Shown: positions 54,141 through 62,768 of the stretch, piece by piece
Position numbering within the stretch: the first letter of the stretch is position 1
Layout: each line of letters begins with the position of its first letter
NCBI RefSeq assembly: GCF_030317035.1
Contig: NZ_JASZYK010000008.1
Coordinates: 248,001-312,000 of the forward strand
Direction of reading: 5' to 3'
Source of the DNA: Variovorax sp. J22G73
GTDB lineage: Bacteria; Pseudomonadota; Gammaproteobacteria; Burkholderiales; Burkholderiaceae_C
DNA: 64,000 nucleotides
Made by a program: the position numbers and the translations under genes
The notes under the pieces: model-generated
Seen by the model: the letters and a program-made list of their open reading frames with translations, nothing else
Databases searched by the model: none
Told to the model about the DNA's origin: nothing

Positions 54141-54375
54141 GAAAACTACCCCTTAAGCCCCTGAGGCAGCATCTGTTCCGCGCCAGATCGTTGCGGCTAA
54201 ATTCGTCGCTGCCCGCAACGCGTCCGTCAAACCGCAGGAAATTACAAGGAATACCACGCTTTCTCCTGGTGTGATTTGGGCGGGAAGGGTGGACTGCCCG
54301 GTTGTGGCCTACTGTAGTCGAAAGGGCGCTGTCTCTACTGGGCCCACAAGAGACATTGCAGCACCTCTGACGACG

Positions 54376-54880
54376 TCATTCAATTTGCATAGACCGCCGC
54401 TTGACACTGGCAGCCCGCCTGAAGAAGACGGCGATGGCCAGTAGTCCCGCAAAGGCACCTCCTTCGAGCCAGGTCCCGGCCAGACGGCCATCGATCGCCA
54501 CCTTCGCAGGGCTTGCCTGCCCTGACCTGTAGGTTACCCAGACATCGTCGGCCAAGAAGCCCACACAGAAGTCCGCGACCCCTTTCGCGCATTCTGTGTG
54601 CAGGAAGTACCCGAGCCCATCGAGATGCGTCCCTTGCCGTTTGTCAGTACCGACCACCCAATTTCGGTACTCGTCGTGGTCCGGGAGCCTTTTGTTTTGA
54701 TCGATGAAATTCCGTGCGTAACGGGACACGATTTCGATGTGATCTTGCTCGGAGGGGCTGATGCGATGCGTTAGGTGTGTGGCATCAAACACGCGATCAA
54801 AAAAATCGGTGCCGCGAGGATCAGAGCGAGCCAAGAGGTCGCCACGCAAAGGGACTCCAGCAGGCGTGCCAAGATCGTAT
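54376..54880 (-). pseudogene. Frameshifted small membrane protein gene
   Basis: The upstream frame encodes LARLLESLCVATSWLALILA and stops at 54771. The overlapping frame, open from 54849 to 54376, gives THLTHRISPSEQDHIEIVSR onward plus a C-terminal TM helix (GAFAGLLAIAVFF). The switch point is a run of seven T (A7 at about 54793-54799 on the plus strand). The two frames fused would be a normal two-TM protein of about 165 residues. It is either a disrupted gene, a sequencing error or a slippage site. The array repeat at 54881 lies directly upstream. Confidence 0.55.
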
Positions 54881-54916
54881 TAGTCCGCTCAAGGCCGTCG
54901 TTGACGGCCGGGTGCT

Positions 54917-55444
54917 TTATGGCGTGATGTCGGCTACGTGCTGGAGCAGGCCGAAGCCCACGCGCCAAGCCCGGCCGTCGCAGTGAACGGTGGCTGTGCG
55001 CTGGTTGAGGCGCTTGATCTCTCCGACCTGACGTTTGAGGCTTTGGTCGACGAAGCTGACGCGCTGGCCGACACGGAAGTCCTCCTTCCTGTTGATCTCC
55101 GGCGGCGGCCTCAGCGGCGCCGCAGGCGCCGCTGACGCTGATCTGGCATCCGAAGCATTCGGCTGCTCCTCGGCCGGCACGATGGCCGCATACAGCACGT
55201 TCAGGCGCTCTTTGCTCTGCTCGTCGACCAGCGTGGCTTGGCGGTCTTTCATGGCCACGATGCGGGCCTTGCGCAGTTTGCCAGTGCCCCAGTCCCAGTA
55301 CTGCACCAGTTGGCCCATGTGCAGCTGCGAGCGCGCCTGCACGATGCGTCGGGGGTCGGCCATGAGTTGCTCGATGACCCAGCTGAGCTGGTACAGCTCG
55401 GCGCTGGTGGCCATGGGAAGGTCTTTGATCTGCTCGACACGCAT
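54917..55444 (-). CDS. IS66-associated accessory protein
   Basis: 175 residues, downstream of tnpC with a 26-bp gap. Contains ELYQLSWVIEQLMADPRRIV and a beta-rich C-terminus after a Pro/Ala linker (VGQRVSFVDQSLKRQVGEIK). Genes of this kind travel with some IS66 elements; function unknown. Confidence 0.65.
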   Translation of the reverse strand: MRVEQIKDLPMATSAELYQLSWVIEQLMADPRRIVQARSQLHMGQLVQYWDWGTGKLRKARIVAMKDRQATLVDEQSKERLNVLYAAIVPAEEQPNASDARSASAAPAAPLRPPPEINRKEDFRVGQRVSFVDQSLKRQVGEIKRLNQRTATVHCDGRAWRVGFGLLQHVADITP

Positions 55445-55470
55445 GTCGGCAATTTTGCCAGCGGCAACGC

Positions 55471-57066
55471 TCAGGCCGCGAGCTTGTCTGCCGTCGCTGA
55501 TGTCGTGGGCGTAGCCTTGACGAGCTCACCGGCGACGGCCCACGGCAGTAGCTCGTCGATGCGGTTGCTCGGGTGGTCAGCAATGCGTTCGAGCACGTGT
55601 CGCAGGTAGGCCTGTGGGTCAATTCCGTTGAGCTTGGCGGAGCCGATCAGCGTGTAGATCACTGCAGCGCTGCTGCCGCCGGCGTCGGAGCCGAAGTGCA
55701 GGTAGTTCTTGCGTCCGATGGCGACGCCGCGCAGCGCGCGCTCGGCAGCGTTGTTGTGCGCCTCGATGCGGCCGTCGTCAACGAAGCGCGTCAGCGCCGT
55801 CCAGTTGCTCAGCGAGTACCCGATCGCCAGCGCCATCGGCGACTTCGCCGAGACCTGCGCTAGCGTTGTGTTGAACCACTCCCTCAATTCATCCAGCATG
55901 GGACCAGTGTGTTCCTGGCGAACCCGCATTCGCTCATCCGGCGTCTTGCCGCGGATGTCGGCCTCGACGCCGAACACCTTGCCGATGCGCTGTAACGCCT
56001 GGTGCGCCAGCGTGCCGGCCAGCTTGTGCTGACGCTCGTGGATGTCCCACACCTTGCGGCGTGCATGGCTCCAGCAAGCCGCCTCGACCACACGGCCGTC
56101 TTCGTACAGCGGGTGGTAGCCAGTGAAGGCATCCGCTTGCAGGATTCCCTTGAAGTGCCTCAGGTGACGAACGGGGTGTTCGCCCTTGCGGTTCACCGAG
56201 TATTGGAACCACACCGCCGGCGGCGCTGTGTCGCCGCTGGGGCGGTCATCCCTCACGTACACCCACAGGCGCCCGGTGCGGGCCTTGGCGCCCGCACCGC
56301 CGAGCACGCGGATCGGCGTGTCGTCGCCGTGGACCTTATCGGCCGCCACCACGTAGCGGCCGATCGCTTCGGCCAGCGGGCTCAGCAGGCGTGCCGCCTG
56401 CGCTACCCAGTCCGCCAGGGTCGAGCGCTGCAGTTCGACGCCTTCACGGCTGTAGATCTCGCACAACCTGTACAGGGGCGTGTGGTCGCAGTACTTGCTC
56501 ACCAGCACATGCGTGAGCAGGCCGGTGCCGGCCATGCAGCGGTCGATGGGGCGGCGTGGCGCTGGTGCCTGTGCGATCGTGCTGCAGGTCGCACAGGCGA
56601 GCTTGGGGCGGACGTGGCGCAGGACATGGAAGCTGCCCGGCTCGTAGTCGAGTACCTCCGAGACGTCCTGTCCGATCTCGCGAAGGCCGCGGCCACAGGC
56701 TTCGCAGTTGCAACCGCTTTGCGGAGTGTGCACCACAGTGCGCCGTGGCAGGTGATCCGGCAAGTCCCGTACACCGGTGCGCTGTCGCTTCTGCCGCTTC
56801 TTGCGAGCCTGCTCGATGGACGTGACGTTGGAGGGGTGATCGGCGCCTTCAGCGGGCACCGCCGGCTGCGCGAGTTGACCGCCCACGAGCTCAAGCTGCG
56901 CGTGCTCGAGCTGTTCGCTGGAGCGACCGTACTTCATGCGCCGCAGGTAAGCCACCTCGACCTTGAGCTTCTCGACGGTCAGCAGTGCAATCTTCAATGC
57001 CTCTTGCGAGCGCTGCACCTCGCCGCTAAGAGCGGCGTTGGCAACCAGCAGTTCCTCGGAGGTCAT
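55471..57066 (-). CDS. tnpC: IS66-family transposase TnpC
   Basis: 531 residues, full length. N-terminal helical zipper (EVAYLRRMKYGRSSEQLEHA), zinc-binding CNCEACGRGL near residue 120, DDE core with VHGDDTPIRVL, LQADAFTGYHPLYE and NNAAERALRGVAIGRKNYL, then the IS66 C-terminal element (GIDPQAYLRHVLERI). Confidence 0.95.
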   Translation of the reverse strand: MTSEELLVANAALSGEVQRSQEALKIALLTVEKLKVEVAYLRRMKYGRSSEQLEHAQLELVGGQLAQPAVPAEGADHPSNVTSIEQARKKRQKRQRTGVRDLPDHLPRRTVVHTPQSGCNCEACGRGLREIGQDVSEVLDYEPGSFHVLRHVRPKLACATCSTIAQAPAPRRPIDRCMAGTGLLTHVLVSKYCDHTPLYRLCEIYSREGVELQRSTLADWVAQAARLLSPLAEAIGRYVVAADKVHGDDTPIRVLGGAGAKARTGRLWVYVRDDRPSGDTAPPAVWFQYSVNRKGEHPVRHLRHFKGILQADAFTGYHPLYEDGRVVEAACWSHARRKVWDIHERQHKLAGTLAHQALQRIGKVFGVEADIRGKTPDERMRVRQEHTGPMLDELREWFNTTLAQVSAKSPMALAIGYSLSNWTALTRFVDDGRIEAHNNAAERALRGVAIGRKNYLHFGSDAGGSSAAVIYTLIGSAKLNGIDPQAYLRHVLERIADHPSNRIDELLPWAVAGELVKATPTTSATADKLAA

Positions 57067-57135
57067 GGGGTGCGACTGTGCCTGTCGTCACCCATTTCCA
57101 CAGCGGGAGTTGTCCTGTCAACTGCAGAACGCCGC

Positions 57136-57483
57136 CTATGCTGCCGCGCGCGGCTGCCAGGTACGCTCGGGCCGTCGCCAGTCGATGCCTTCGAGCAGCA
57201 TCGACAGCTGTGCAGCGCTCAGCGAGATCGAGCCCGTCTCTGCCTGCGGCCAGATGAAGCGGCCACGCTCCAACCGCTTGGCCAGCAGGCACATGCCATC
57301 GCCGTCACTCCACAGCAGCTTGACAAGATCGCCTCGGCGACCGCGGAAGACGAAGACATGACCGCCGTACGGGTCCTCGGTGAGCGCGGTCTGTACCTTC
57401 GCCGCCAGCGTGTCCATGCCGCAGCGCATGTCCGTCACACCGGCTGCCAGCCAGACCCGAGTGCCAGCGCGCGGGCCGATCAT
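57136..57483 (-). CDS. tnpB: IS66-family TnpB (orf2)
   Basis: 115 residues with VWLAAGVTDMRCGMDTLAAK, HVFVFRGRRGDLVKLLWSDG and LERGRFIWP, the standard TnpB core. Its ATG overlaps the tnpA stop (ATGA). Confidence 0.95.
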   Translation of the reverse strand: MIGPRAGTRVWLAAGVTDMRCGMDTLAAKVQTALTEDPYGGHVFVFRGRRGDLVKLLWSDGDGMCLLAKRLERGRFIWPQAETGSISLSAAQLSMLLEGIDWRRPERTWQPRAAA

Positions 57484-57890
57484 TCGCTCTGACGCAGCGC
57501 GCGCAGGACACTGCGCAGGCTGCTTTCGTCGACCGGCCCGCGCAAGCGCAACTGGGCGCCGGCGAACTCCAACTCAATAACGCCGCTGCGCAGAGCCGAC
57601 CTCGGTGGCGCCACAGCACGCTCGCCTGACGAGGGAACTGTCATGACCTCGGCCGCCGGCGCGACAGTCACCGGCAACAGTACAGCCGCCGACTCGCCGC
57701 CAGCAGCCCGAAGATGCTCCCTGCGCCACTTGAACAGCATGTTGGCGTTGACGCCGCCGTGCAGCGCGATTGCCGACACGGACGCGCCCGGCTCCAAGCT
57801 TTGTTGTACGAGCTCATGTTTGAACGCTCGGTCGTGATGTCGCCGGCTCGCCTTCCCTGCGTCTTGCTCACTCTTCATGGTGTGCACCAT
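57480..57890 (-). CDS. tnpA: IS66-family TnpA (orf1)
   Basis: 136 residues; HTH segment ASVSAIALHGGVNANMLFKW near residue 35 and the C-terminal IELEFAGAQLRLRGPVDESS typical of IS66 orf1. Confidence 0.93.
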   Translation of the reverse strand: MVHTMKSEQDAGKASRRHHDRAFKHELVQQSLEPGASVSAIALHGGVNANMLFKWRREHLRAAGGESAAVLLPVTVAPAAEVMTVPSSGERAVAPPRSALRSGVIELEFAGAQLRLRGPVDESSLRSVLRALRQSE

Positions 57891-58262
57891 CTCCTTTAGC
57901 GCACACCTACAAGCGGGTCTGCGATTCGGGTCAGATGCTTCCCGCAGCCAGCGCGTCAGGCAAGGACGGCCTTCGTCGGACTATTACCCAAGATCGGCGT
58001 TCGGTTGCCCTCATCTTGTCGAGCTTGTGCCATCCAGTTTGTGCCTACTTGCAGTGCGAGATTGCCGCCCAAAGCTATTGCGGGTGCGTTCGATCTTGAT
58101 GAAGTCCAAATGAAGTCCTGCGGCGCATCCGACCCGTCTGTGTGGCTTTGTGACCCAAACGGATTCACACACTCGGATGTCCGCTCCTGAGGGACCCACA
58201 CTTTGCTCCGTCGGATCGGCTTTGGTTAGCCCGAAGCGGCCACTTAGAAAGTGCGAGCCCAG
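57891..58262. other. No gene seen; one degraded array repeat
   Basis: The only structure I see is GATGTCCGCTCCTGAGGGAC at about 58175, a diverged array repeat. No open frame here looks like protein. Confidence 0.45.
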
Positions 58263-58757
58263 TCAGCTTCGCGTGCAGTCTGCGAGCTCAGGAATGACCT
58301 CGATACCGCCGGTCGCGGCGTACTTTATCGGTGGCCTAAGCCTAAACATGAATACCGCAGTGTCCAACTCAGAGGCTCGTGCGGTGAAGCTCACATAGGT
58401 TGGCGCAACTGCGGCGCTTTGCAGACCAGACTTTTCGAGGACGCGCTTAAAAATTTCTCCACGCGCCAGCGCGAGTGCGCGCTGGCCGTCGTCGGATGTG
58501 CCCACGCGTTGAGAGTGCGCAGTGACTTGGACGAACATATCGAGAACGCAGTTAGGTTTGGCGGACGGCTGCTTAAGCTCTTTCGATTCCTTTTCGATTT
58601 GCGCTTCATGACCTGCCTGAAGATGAAGCGTTCCAGGAATGAACTTCGCCTTGATGAAATAACTTGCGGGCGATATGCACCAAGCTGGTGTCGCGCATAG
58701 CAGGACAAGAGCGAGGACGGTCGGACAGGATGGCAGGTATCTGTTGGTGCTCAGCAT
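58263..58757 (-). CDS. Exported protein with OmpA-like C-terminal region
   Basis: 164 residues from the ATG at 58757, giving a signal peptide that ends near TPAWC. The C-terminal half (CVLDMFVQVTAHSQRVGTSD, then QRALALARGEIFKRVLEKSG) has the strand-helix order of OmpA-like domains. The frame continues upstream across the array repeat into cassette B, but that sequence is not part of the gene. Family not firmly assigned. Confidence 0.6.
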   Translation of the reverse strand: MLSTNRYLPSCPTVLALVLLCATPAWCISPASYFIKAKFIPGTLHLQAGHEAQIEKESKELKQPSAKPNCVLDMFVQVTAHSQRVGTSDDGQRALALARGEIFKRVLEKSGLQSAAVAPTYVSFTARASELDTAVFMFRLRPPIKYAATGGIEVIPELADCTRS

Positions 58758-58780
58758 GGTCGATTTGTCTTGGCTGCGAG

Positions 58781-58806
58781 ATGTCTGCTTTTGGCCGGCT
58801 GTAGCC
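58781..58806 (-). repeat. Array repeat, left border of cassette B copy 2
   Basis: Plus-strand ATGTCTGCTTTTGGCCGGCT then GTAGCC. Confidence 0.85.
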
Positions 58807-59302
58807 TGTCGCCTGATGGGCGCAAAGTGCCCAAAGCGGACTAGGACATGCGACTCGTGCCTGAAGTCAATGAGATTGCACTCGGCTACGCACTTGTAGA
58901 CCAGCGGTAGCGAATAAATATCGTCGGCCCGCAAATGACAAGATGCGTCTCGCTCCACGAATCCGTAGATAGCAAATAAGTGGGCCAGTCACAATGCGGC
59001 GGTACGTCGACCTTGGCAAAGCGCTTGAGGTAGTCGCTAACGCCCGCCCTGTCCGTCAATCGATAAAAGGGCATTGGCTCGTCAAGCGCCGACGCCTGCG
59101 CGACATCGACGGTTGATCCAACGAATGCCTTCACGTCTGGATGTGGAAATCTCGATTGACTAGATACATCGATCTCAAGCGACTCTTCGCTGCCGGGATC
59201 GTCGAACTCGAACTGATCGATACGAAGTGAAAGCATTGTGCTGAGCAACGTCTGGTTATGACCGAATTTTGCCCCACGACGCGACTGACCGCTCTTGGCC
59301 GC
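58793..59302 (-). repeat. Duplicated cassette B, copy 2
   Basis: 510 bp matching 44788-45297; flanking genes on both sides differ. Confidence 0.92.
58886..59248 (-). CDS. Hypothetical cassette protein, copy 2 of an identical pair
   Basis: 120 residues, the same protein as 44881-45243. The recent copy with few silent changes shows that whole cassettes move or duplicate in this array. Function unknown. Confidence 0.65.
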   Translation of the reverse strand: MLSTMLSLRIDQFEFDDPGSEESLEIDVSSQSRFPHPDVKAFVGSTVDVAQASALDEPMPFYRLTDRAGVSDYLKRFAKVDVPPHCDWPTYLLSTDSWSETHLVICGPTIFIRYRWSTSA

Positions 59303-59310
59303 ATTCTGCC
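59285..59310 (-). repeat. Array repeat, right border of cassette B copy 2
   Basis: Plus-strand TGACCGCTCTTGGCCGCATT then CTGCC. Confidence 0.85.
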
Positions 59311-59320
59311 CGTTGCCGCC

Positions 59321-59755
59321 TCATAGCCGTTTGAACTTTTGGGGCAACTCGAACGACGCGCCGTCGGGACGCACCGATGCGGCATAGGCCACTCGCAGCA
59401 TTTCCACAAGCTGCTCCCGTCCACGCGGAGATTTCAGCGATGCAGGGAGCCGACTGAGCCAATGGCCGTTCGGACCCGCAGTAGTGCCACGCTTCAGCGA
59501 CAGCTGCCGTGAGGTCGGCAACGGTCTCGTGGACAGCACTTCAATGCAGTGGGCAAGCTGCGCTGGCGACGTAAACACGAGTTCATGCTCGCCGGCCTCG
59601 ATACGAAGTGCTGGGAAGCCCCTGTGCGGAATGGCGACGGGTGCAGCAGGCACCCATGCTCCTGAAGTCGTCGTATCGGGGACATGGACCCAGTACGCCA
59701 TCGGCGCTGAGCGCCAGTCGCGCTCAAAGGTGAAGCGAAACGTCGATGTCGTCAC
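59321..59755 (-). CDS. Hypothetical cassette protein
   Basis: 144 residues, soluble and basic. Contains HELVFTSPAQLAHCIEVLST and a C-terminal helix REQLVEMLRVAYAASVRPDG. Family unknown. Stop about 10 bp from the repeat at 59285; the next repeat lies at 59783 upstream. Confidence 0.6.
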   Translation of the reverse strand: MTTSTFRFTFERDWRSAPMAYWVHVPDTTTSGAWVPAAPVAIPHRGFPALRIEAGEHELVFTSPAQLAHCIEVLSTRPLPTSRQLSLKRGTTAGPNGHWLSRLPASLKSPRGREQLVEMLRVAYAASVRPDGASFELPQKFKRL

Positions 59756-59826
59756 GATGGCTCAATTGGAGGGCGTTAAGGAAGGTCCAGTCCTGGCCGT
59801 CACTTGCCGCCGGGCGCCAAGCTCGC

Positions 59827-60303
59827 TCACATGGTCCCGCTAACACCGCTGCACTGCGGCCAGTTTTTTCGGGCGCTCTTTTCCAAGACTGGATCTGTTG
59901 AGCTTCCGCTCTCGGTGCGCATCACGCGTATGTAGCACTGAGTTCCAACGCTGTCATATTCAGCAACGTAGTGAGCGCCTTCTTTAGGGTCGAAAACCAC
60001 CGAGATGGCGCAAACTGAATTGTCATGCCCTGAAGCCATACGCACTGTGAAAGGTCTGTCCGCCGCGATAGCTACGGGCTTACTTTCTGGACCATCGCGC
60101 TCCAGCCTTGCGTTGTACAAGTCCATGGTCTTTTCACACTTTGGATTGTTGTACGCGCGCACACCCACAAGTCCCGAAATTGGATGTACGAAGCGGACTT
60201 GGAAAGTGGCGGTGGGTCCGGAAGGCGGCGGCTTGTACGCAGCAACACAACCGCCCAACATGCTGGCCAAAGCAAGAACTACGAATATTTGTCCGACTCT
60301 CAC
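59827..60303 (-). CDS. Lipoprotein, second gene of a two-gene cassette
   Basis: 158 residues. Signal peptide with lipobox MLGGC near residue 19, so membrane-anchored in the periplasm. Mature part beta-rich, with the cysteines KCEK, VCAI and QCYI. Its ATG overlaps the stop of the upstream lipoprotein gene (ATGA). Family unknown. Confidence 0.65.
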   Translation of the reverse strand: MRVGQIFVVLALASMLGGCVAAYKPPPSGPTATFQVRFVHPISGLVGVRAYNNPKCEKTMDLYNARLERDGPESKPVAIAADRPFTVRMASGHDNSVCAISVVFDPKEGAHYVAEYDSVGTQCYIRVMRTESGSSTDPVLEKSARKNWPQCSGVSGTM

Positions 60304-60785
60304 GACTTCTCCTTCGTCAACCAGGCCCGCGCCATTGCGCCGCCCATTGCGTCGCAGTGCAGCTCATATCGACCGCCGGGTTCAAGCTCGTCGATCAGGA
60401 TGATTTGGGCTTCGGCGCCTCCCGAAGCCACCCCACTTATTGGTGCTTGCCCATTTACTTGAGGGGCAAAGGGACGAGGACGTCCCTCCGTCGCGGACGC
60501 ACTTGGCAACTTACAGATCACTTGGAGTTTGGTCTTTCCCGGCTTAGTGTTCACTCGCGTGGCATAGCCGAGTTCGGCACTCCCAACGATGGTGTCATCC
60601 ACCTTCGAGATCAATGGCGCGGCTCCTCGATTTCTATACGTTCGATCTATTCGGAACCCGGTGTCACCGACGGAGTTGATGACAACTCCTGTCGCATCTT
60701 GAGGGGCATTTGGCATCGTCACACTGCCACAAGCACTGAGGGCGACAGTTGCAAGTGCAGCCACCAACATCGATACATGCTGCAT
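60300..60785 (-). CDS. Lipoprotein, first gene of a two-gene cassette
   Basis: 161 residues from the ATG at 60785 (MQHVSMLVAALATVALSACG), giving a clean lipobox; 20 more codons upstream in frame are possible. Mature part beta-rich with ELHCDAMGGAMARAWL at the end. Overlaps the next lipoprotein gene, so two proteins are probably made together. Family unknown. Confidence 0.65.
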   Translation of the reverse strand: MQHVSMLVAALATVALSACGSVTMPNAPQDATGVVINSVGDTGFRIDRTYRNRGAAPLISKVDDTIVGSAELGYATRVNTKPGKTKLQVICKLPSASATEGRPRPFAPQVNGQAPISGVASGGAEAQIILIDELEPGGRYELHCDAMGGAMARAWLTKEKS

Positions 60786-60850
60786 GGCCCTTGCAAACCG
60801 AGCAGGCGGATACGTCTTGGCCGGCCGGCTGAAGAATCTCGTCATTGTTG

Positions 60851-60942
60851 GAACGCGTGCTCTTGGCCCTACGCGGGATGAGCTGATGCTTATGTTACAA
60901 GCAAGATGCTAACCGAATGTCTGGTGTTGGCCGACTGTAGCC
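60851..60942 (-). repeat. Two adjacent array repeats with no gene between
   Basis: Copies at 60851-60875 (GCTCTTGGCCCTACGC, diverged) and 60917-60942 (GTGTTGGCCGACTGTAGCC, consensus) are about 41 bp apart. Confidence 0.7.
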
Positions 60943-60994
60943 GGTCGCGCAGCCGTCGCAGTGGATCGCGAAGCGGCGATTGGGCCGAGACCTG

Positions 60995-61411
60995 TCAGGC
61001 TGTCGGATCACGCCAGAGCAGTTCAAGATCTTCAGGCATGCCTGAATACGGCGTCGCCATATCCAGGTCGTTGAGCGCCGACGGCGGCTCGCCAGTCACG
61101 ATGCTGCTATGCATTCGCAACAAATGCAGGAGGCTTTCCGCCGCCCACGCGTTACTTGGCACCGCGTCGCAACCGTATTTCGCTCGGATGATCACGCCAG
61201 CACGAGCGGCGGCAGTCCAAAACGTCTGTCGATGCTCGTCCGACAGGCCGCGTATGTCGAACTCACAGAAGGGTGCAGTTCGGTCGGAGAGGTCCTCCAA
61301 CCATGTGCGTAGCCTCTTGTGATGTTCGGGTATTTCGCGAGCGATTAGGACCAACATGCCGCAGTAGCCTAGATTGGAACGGTTCAGTGCCCGCCCATCT
61401 TCGAGATACAT
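60995..61411 (-). CDS. Hypothetical cassette protein
   Basis: 138 residues from the ATG at 61411. Helical, with CGMLVLIAREIPEHHKRLRT and AESLLHLLRMHSSIVTGEPP; no signal or membrane helix. Family unknown. The repeat at 61437 precedes the start. Confidence 0.6.
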   Translation of the reverse strand: MYLEDGRALNRSNLGYCGMLVLIAREIPEHHKRLRTWLEDLSDRTAPFCEFDIRGLSDEHRQTFWTAAARAGVIIRAKYGCDAVPSNAWAAESLLHLLRMHSSIVTGEPPSALNDLDMATPYSGMPEDLELLWRDPTA

Positions 61412-61463
61412 CAAGGATGACAAATTGCCCCTCCAAACTTCTGCTCTTGGCCGCGTGCTGCCA

Positions 61464-61886
61464 TCAGCCGTGGTGCACCGATGCGACGCAGCGGCACTGA
61501 AAGGGTACAGCCTCTGTGAAGTCGCCGGACCAGAATACGTCGCAAAGGCCATCCCACGCGAGTTCGATGTGTTCGGCGGCCATGCGACTGAACGCCAACG
61601 TCGTGTCGTACACATCATGATGGCCGAACACGTACATGAACCCCAACTCCGGATGGGGGTATGCGGCGTCCGACTTGTCACTCCACGAAGTGCTCGCGCC
61701 TTCCAGATTGTCATCCGCATGCGTTTGGAGCCGCAGGCCCTGGTGATACAGCCTGGGTGACCACATTTCGCCATCGAACTCCCTCGGCTCCGTCTCAATC
61801 TCCACGCTCCACAGGCCGTCAATCTGCCGAACCACCGCTGACGTGACGGCAAACCTTCGGTCTCTGAGGCTGATGTAGCTGGTCAT
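61464..61886 (-). CDS. Hypothetical cassette protein
   Basis: 140 residues, beta-rich and soluble, ATG at 61886 (MTSYISLRDRRFAVTSAVVR). YVFGHHDVYDTTLAFSRMAA near 90 is its most distinctive part. Looks like an immunity-type small protein but matches nothing I know. Confidence 0.6.
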   Translation of the reverse strand: MTSYISLRDRRFAVTSAVVRQIDGLWSVEIETEPREFDGEMWSPRLYHQGLRLQTHADDNLEGASTSWSDKSDAAYPHPELGFMYVFGHHDVYDTTLAFSRMAAEHIELAWDGLCDVFWSGDFTEAVPFQCRCVASVHHG

Positions 61887-61961
61887 CGAGCTGGATTCTG
61901 GGAACGAACTGGCGACGCTGTTCGGATGTCTGGTCTTGGCCGACTGCCGACCAAAGGGCGT

Positions 61962-62579
61962 TCAACTATCGGGACTGGCATTAAAGATACCGTTCAACGG
62001 ATGCTCGCTCGGCCATGTTCCGTCAAGCTTCAGCCAGGCCCGTGAAATCGGCTTTGGATGGCCTCGGAACTCATCCTCAATCGCGATGCGCAGCGACTTG
62101 GAGCTAAGAGTCTTCTCGTCGGTCGGAAACGCGAACAGGCACTGTTGGTTCACGGCTACCGCGGCGAACTCCTCGCCGCCCAGGTTCTCCTTCAGCATCT
62201 CGTAGAAGTTGCCAAGCATCAGCGCGCCGGCGGGCGCCATCCAGTTTCCACGAGCCATCCCGATGTTCGTTCCATCGATGAGGGTTGCCCCGCCGAGCTG
62301 AAATTCCCCTGCTTGAAAGGCTTTTCCCAGGTTGTTCGCGGCCACCTCGAAGGCGTCTTCCACTGAGAGGCCCGCCTCCGACAGGTCTTGCGACTTCGCA
62401 TTGCGTACGGTTCCAAGTCCGTCAATGACCAGAACCATGCGGACGTCTTCTGAAAAATCCCAAGTCAGAAGGGAATCGGCGCCAACGTAGTCCACCCAGC
62501 TCCGTGGAACGACGTACGGATAGAGAAGATGAAGGTTGCCGGCAAGCGGGTGTAATTCGGCGGGAGGCGTGATGCTCAT
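61962..62579 (-). CDS. Hypothetical cassette protein, faint DUF1444-like pattern
   Basis: 205 residues from the ATG at 62579. LTWDFSEDVRMVLVIDGLGT, VEDAFEVAANNLGKAF and ATLIDGTNIGMARGNWMAPA recall the YtpQ/DUF1444 layout, but I am unsure. Cytoplasmic. Ends beside the array repeat at 61925. Confidence 0.55.
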   Translation of the reverse strand: MSITPPAELHPLAGNLHLLYPYVVPRSWVDYVGADSLLTWDFSEDVRMVLVIDGLGTVRNAKSQDLSEAGLSVEDAFEVAANNLGKAFQAGEFQLGGATLIDGTNIGMARGNWMAPAGALMLGNFYEMLKENLGGEEFAAVAVNQQCLFAFPTDEKTLSSKSLRIAIEDEFRGHPKPISRAWLKLDGTWPSEHPLNGIFNASPDS

Positions 62580-62768
62580 GGTTCGACGCGGAAGTTGGCC
62601 TAATTGTTCATGGGCGCGCCGTTGGTGTGCACGCGCTCGGAGTGTGTTCTGCTGAATCTGCGCAATATTGTGGTGCGGACGCCTCGAACGTCCGCTATCA
62701 GGCGAATTGAAGCCGCCCTCCGAATGACCGGTCCTGGCCGAAGGCGGCGCTACGACGTCCTGCCGCCA

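Larger units (their letters stand above)
54917..57890 (-). mobile_element. IS66-family element (tnpA-tnpB-tnpC plus accessory gene)
   Basis: Four genes in one direction with standard IS66 order. The terminal inverted repeats and 8-bp target duplication could not be assigned by eye; outer limits are probably within 54900 and 57950. It lies between two array repeats (54881 and 58175). Confidence 0.85.

Noticed and set aside
54771..55622. A 283-codon minus-strand frame across the IS66 accessory gene
   Set aside because: Most of it is out of frame with the accessory gene; only its last ~35 codons are real and belong to the frameshifted membrane protein.
58263..58958. Long form of the 58263 gene starting at 58958
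   Set aside because: Same reason: the extension is cassette B sequence plus repeat; the ATG at 58757 restores a signal peptide.
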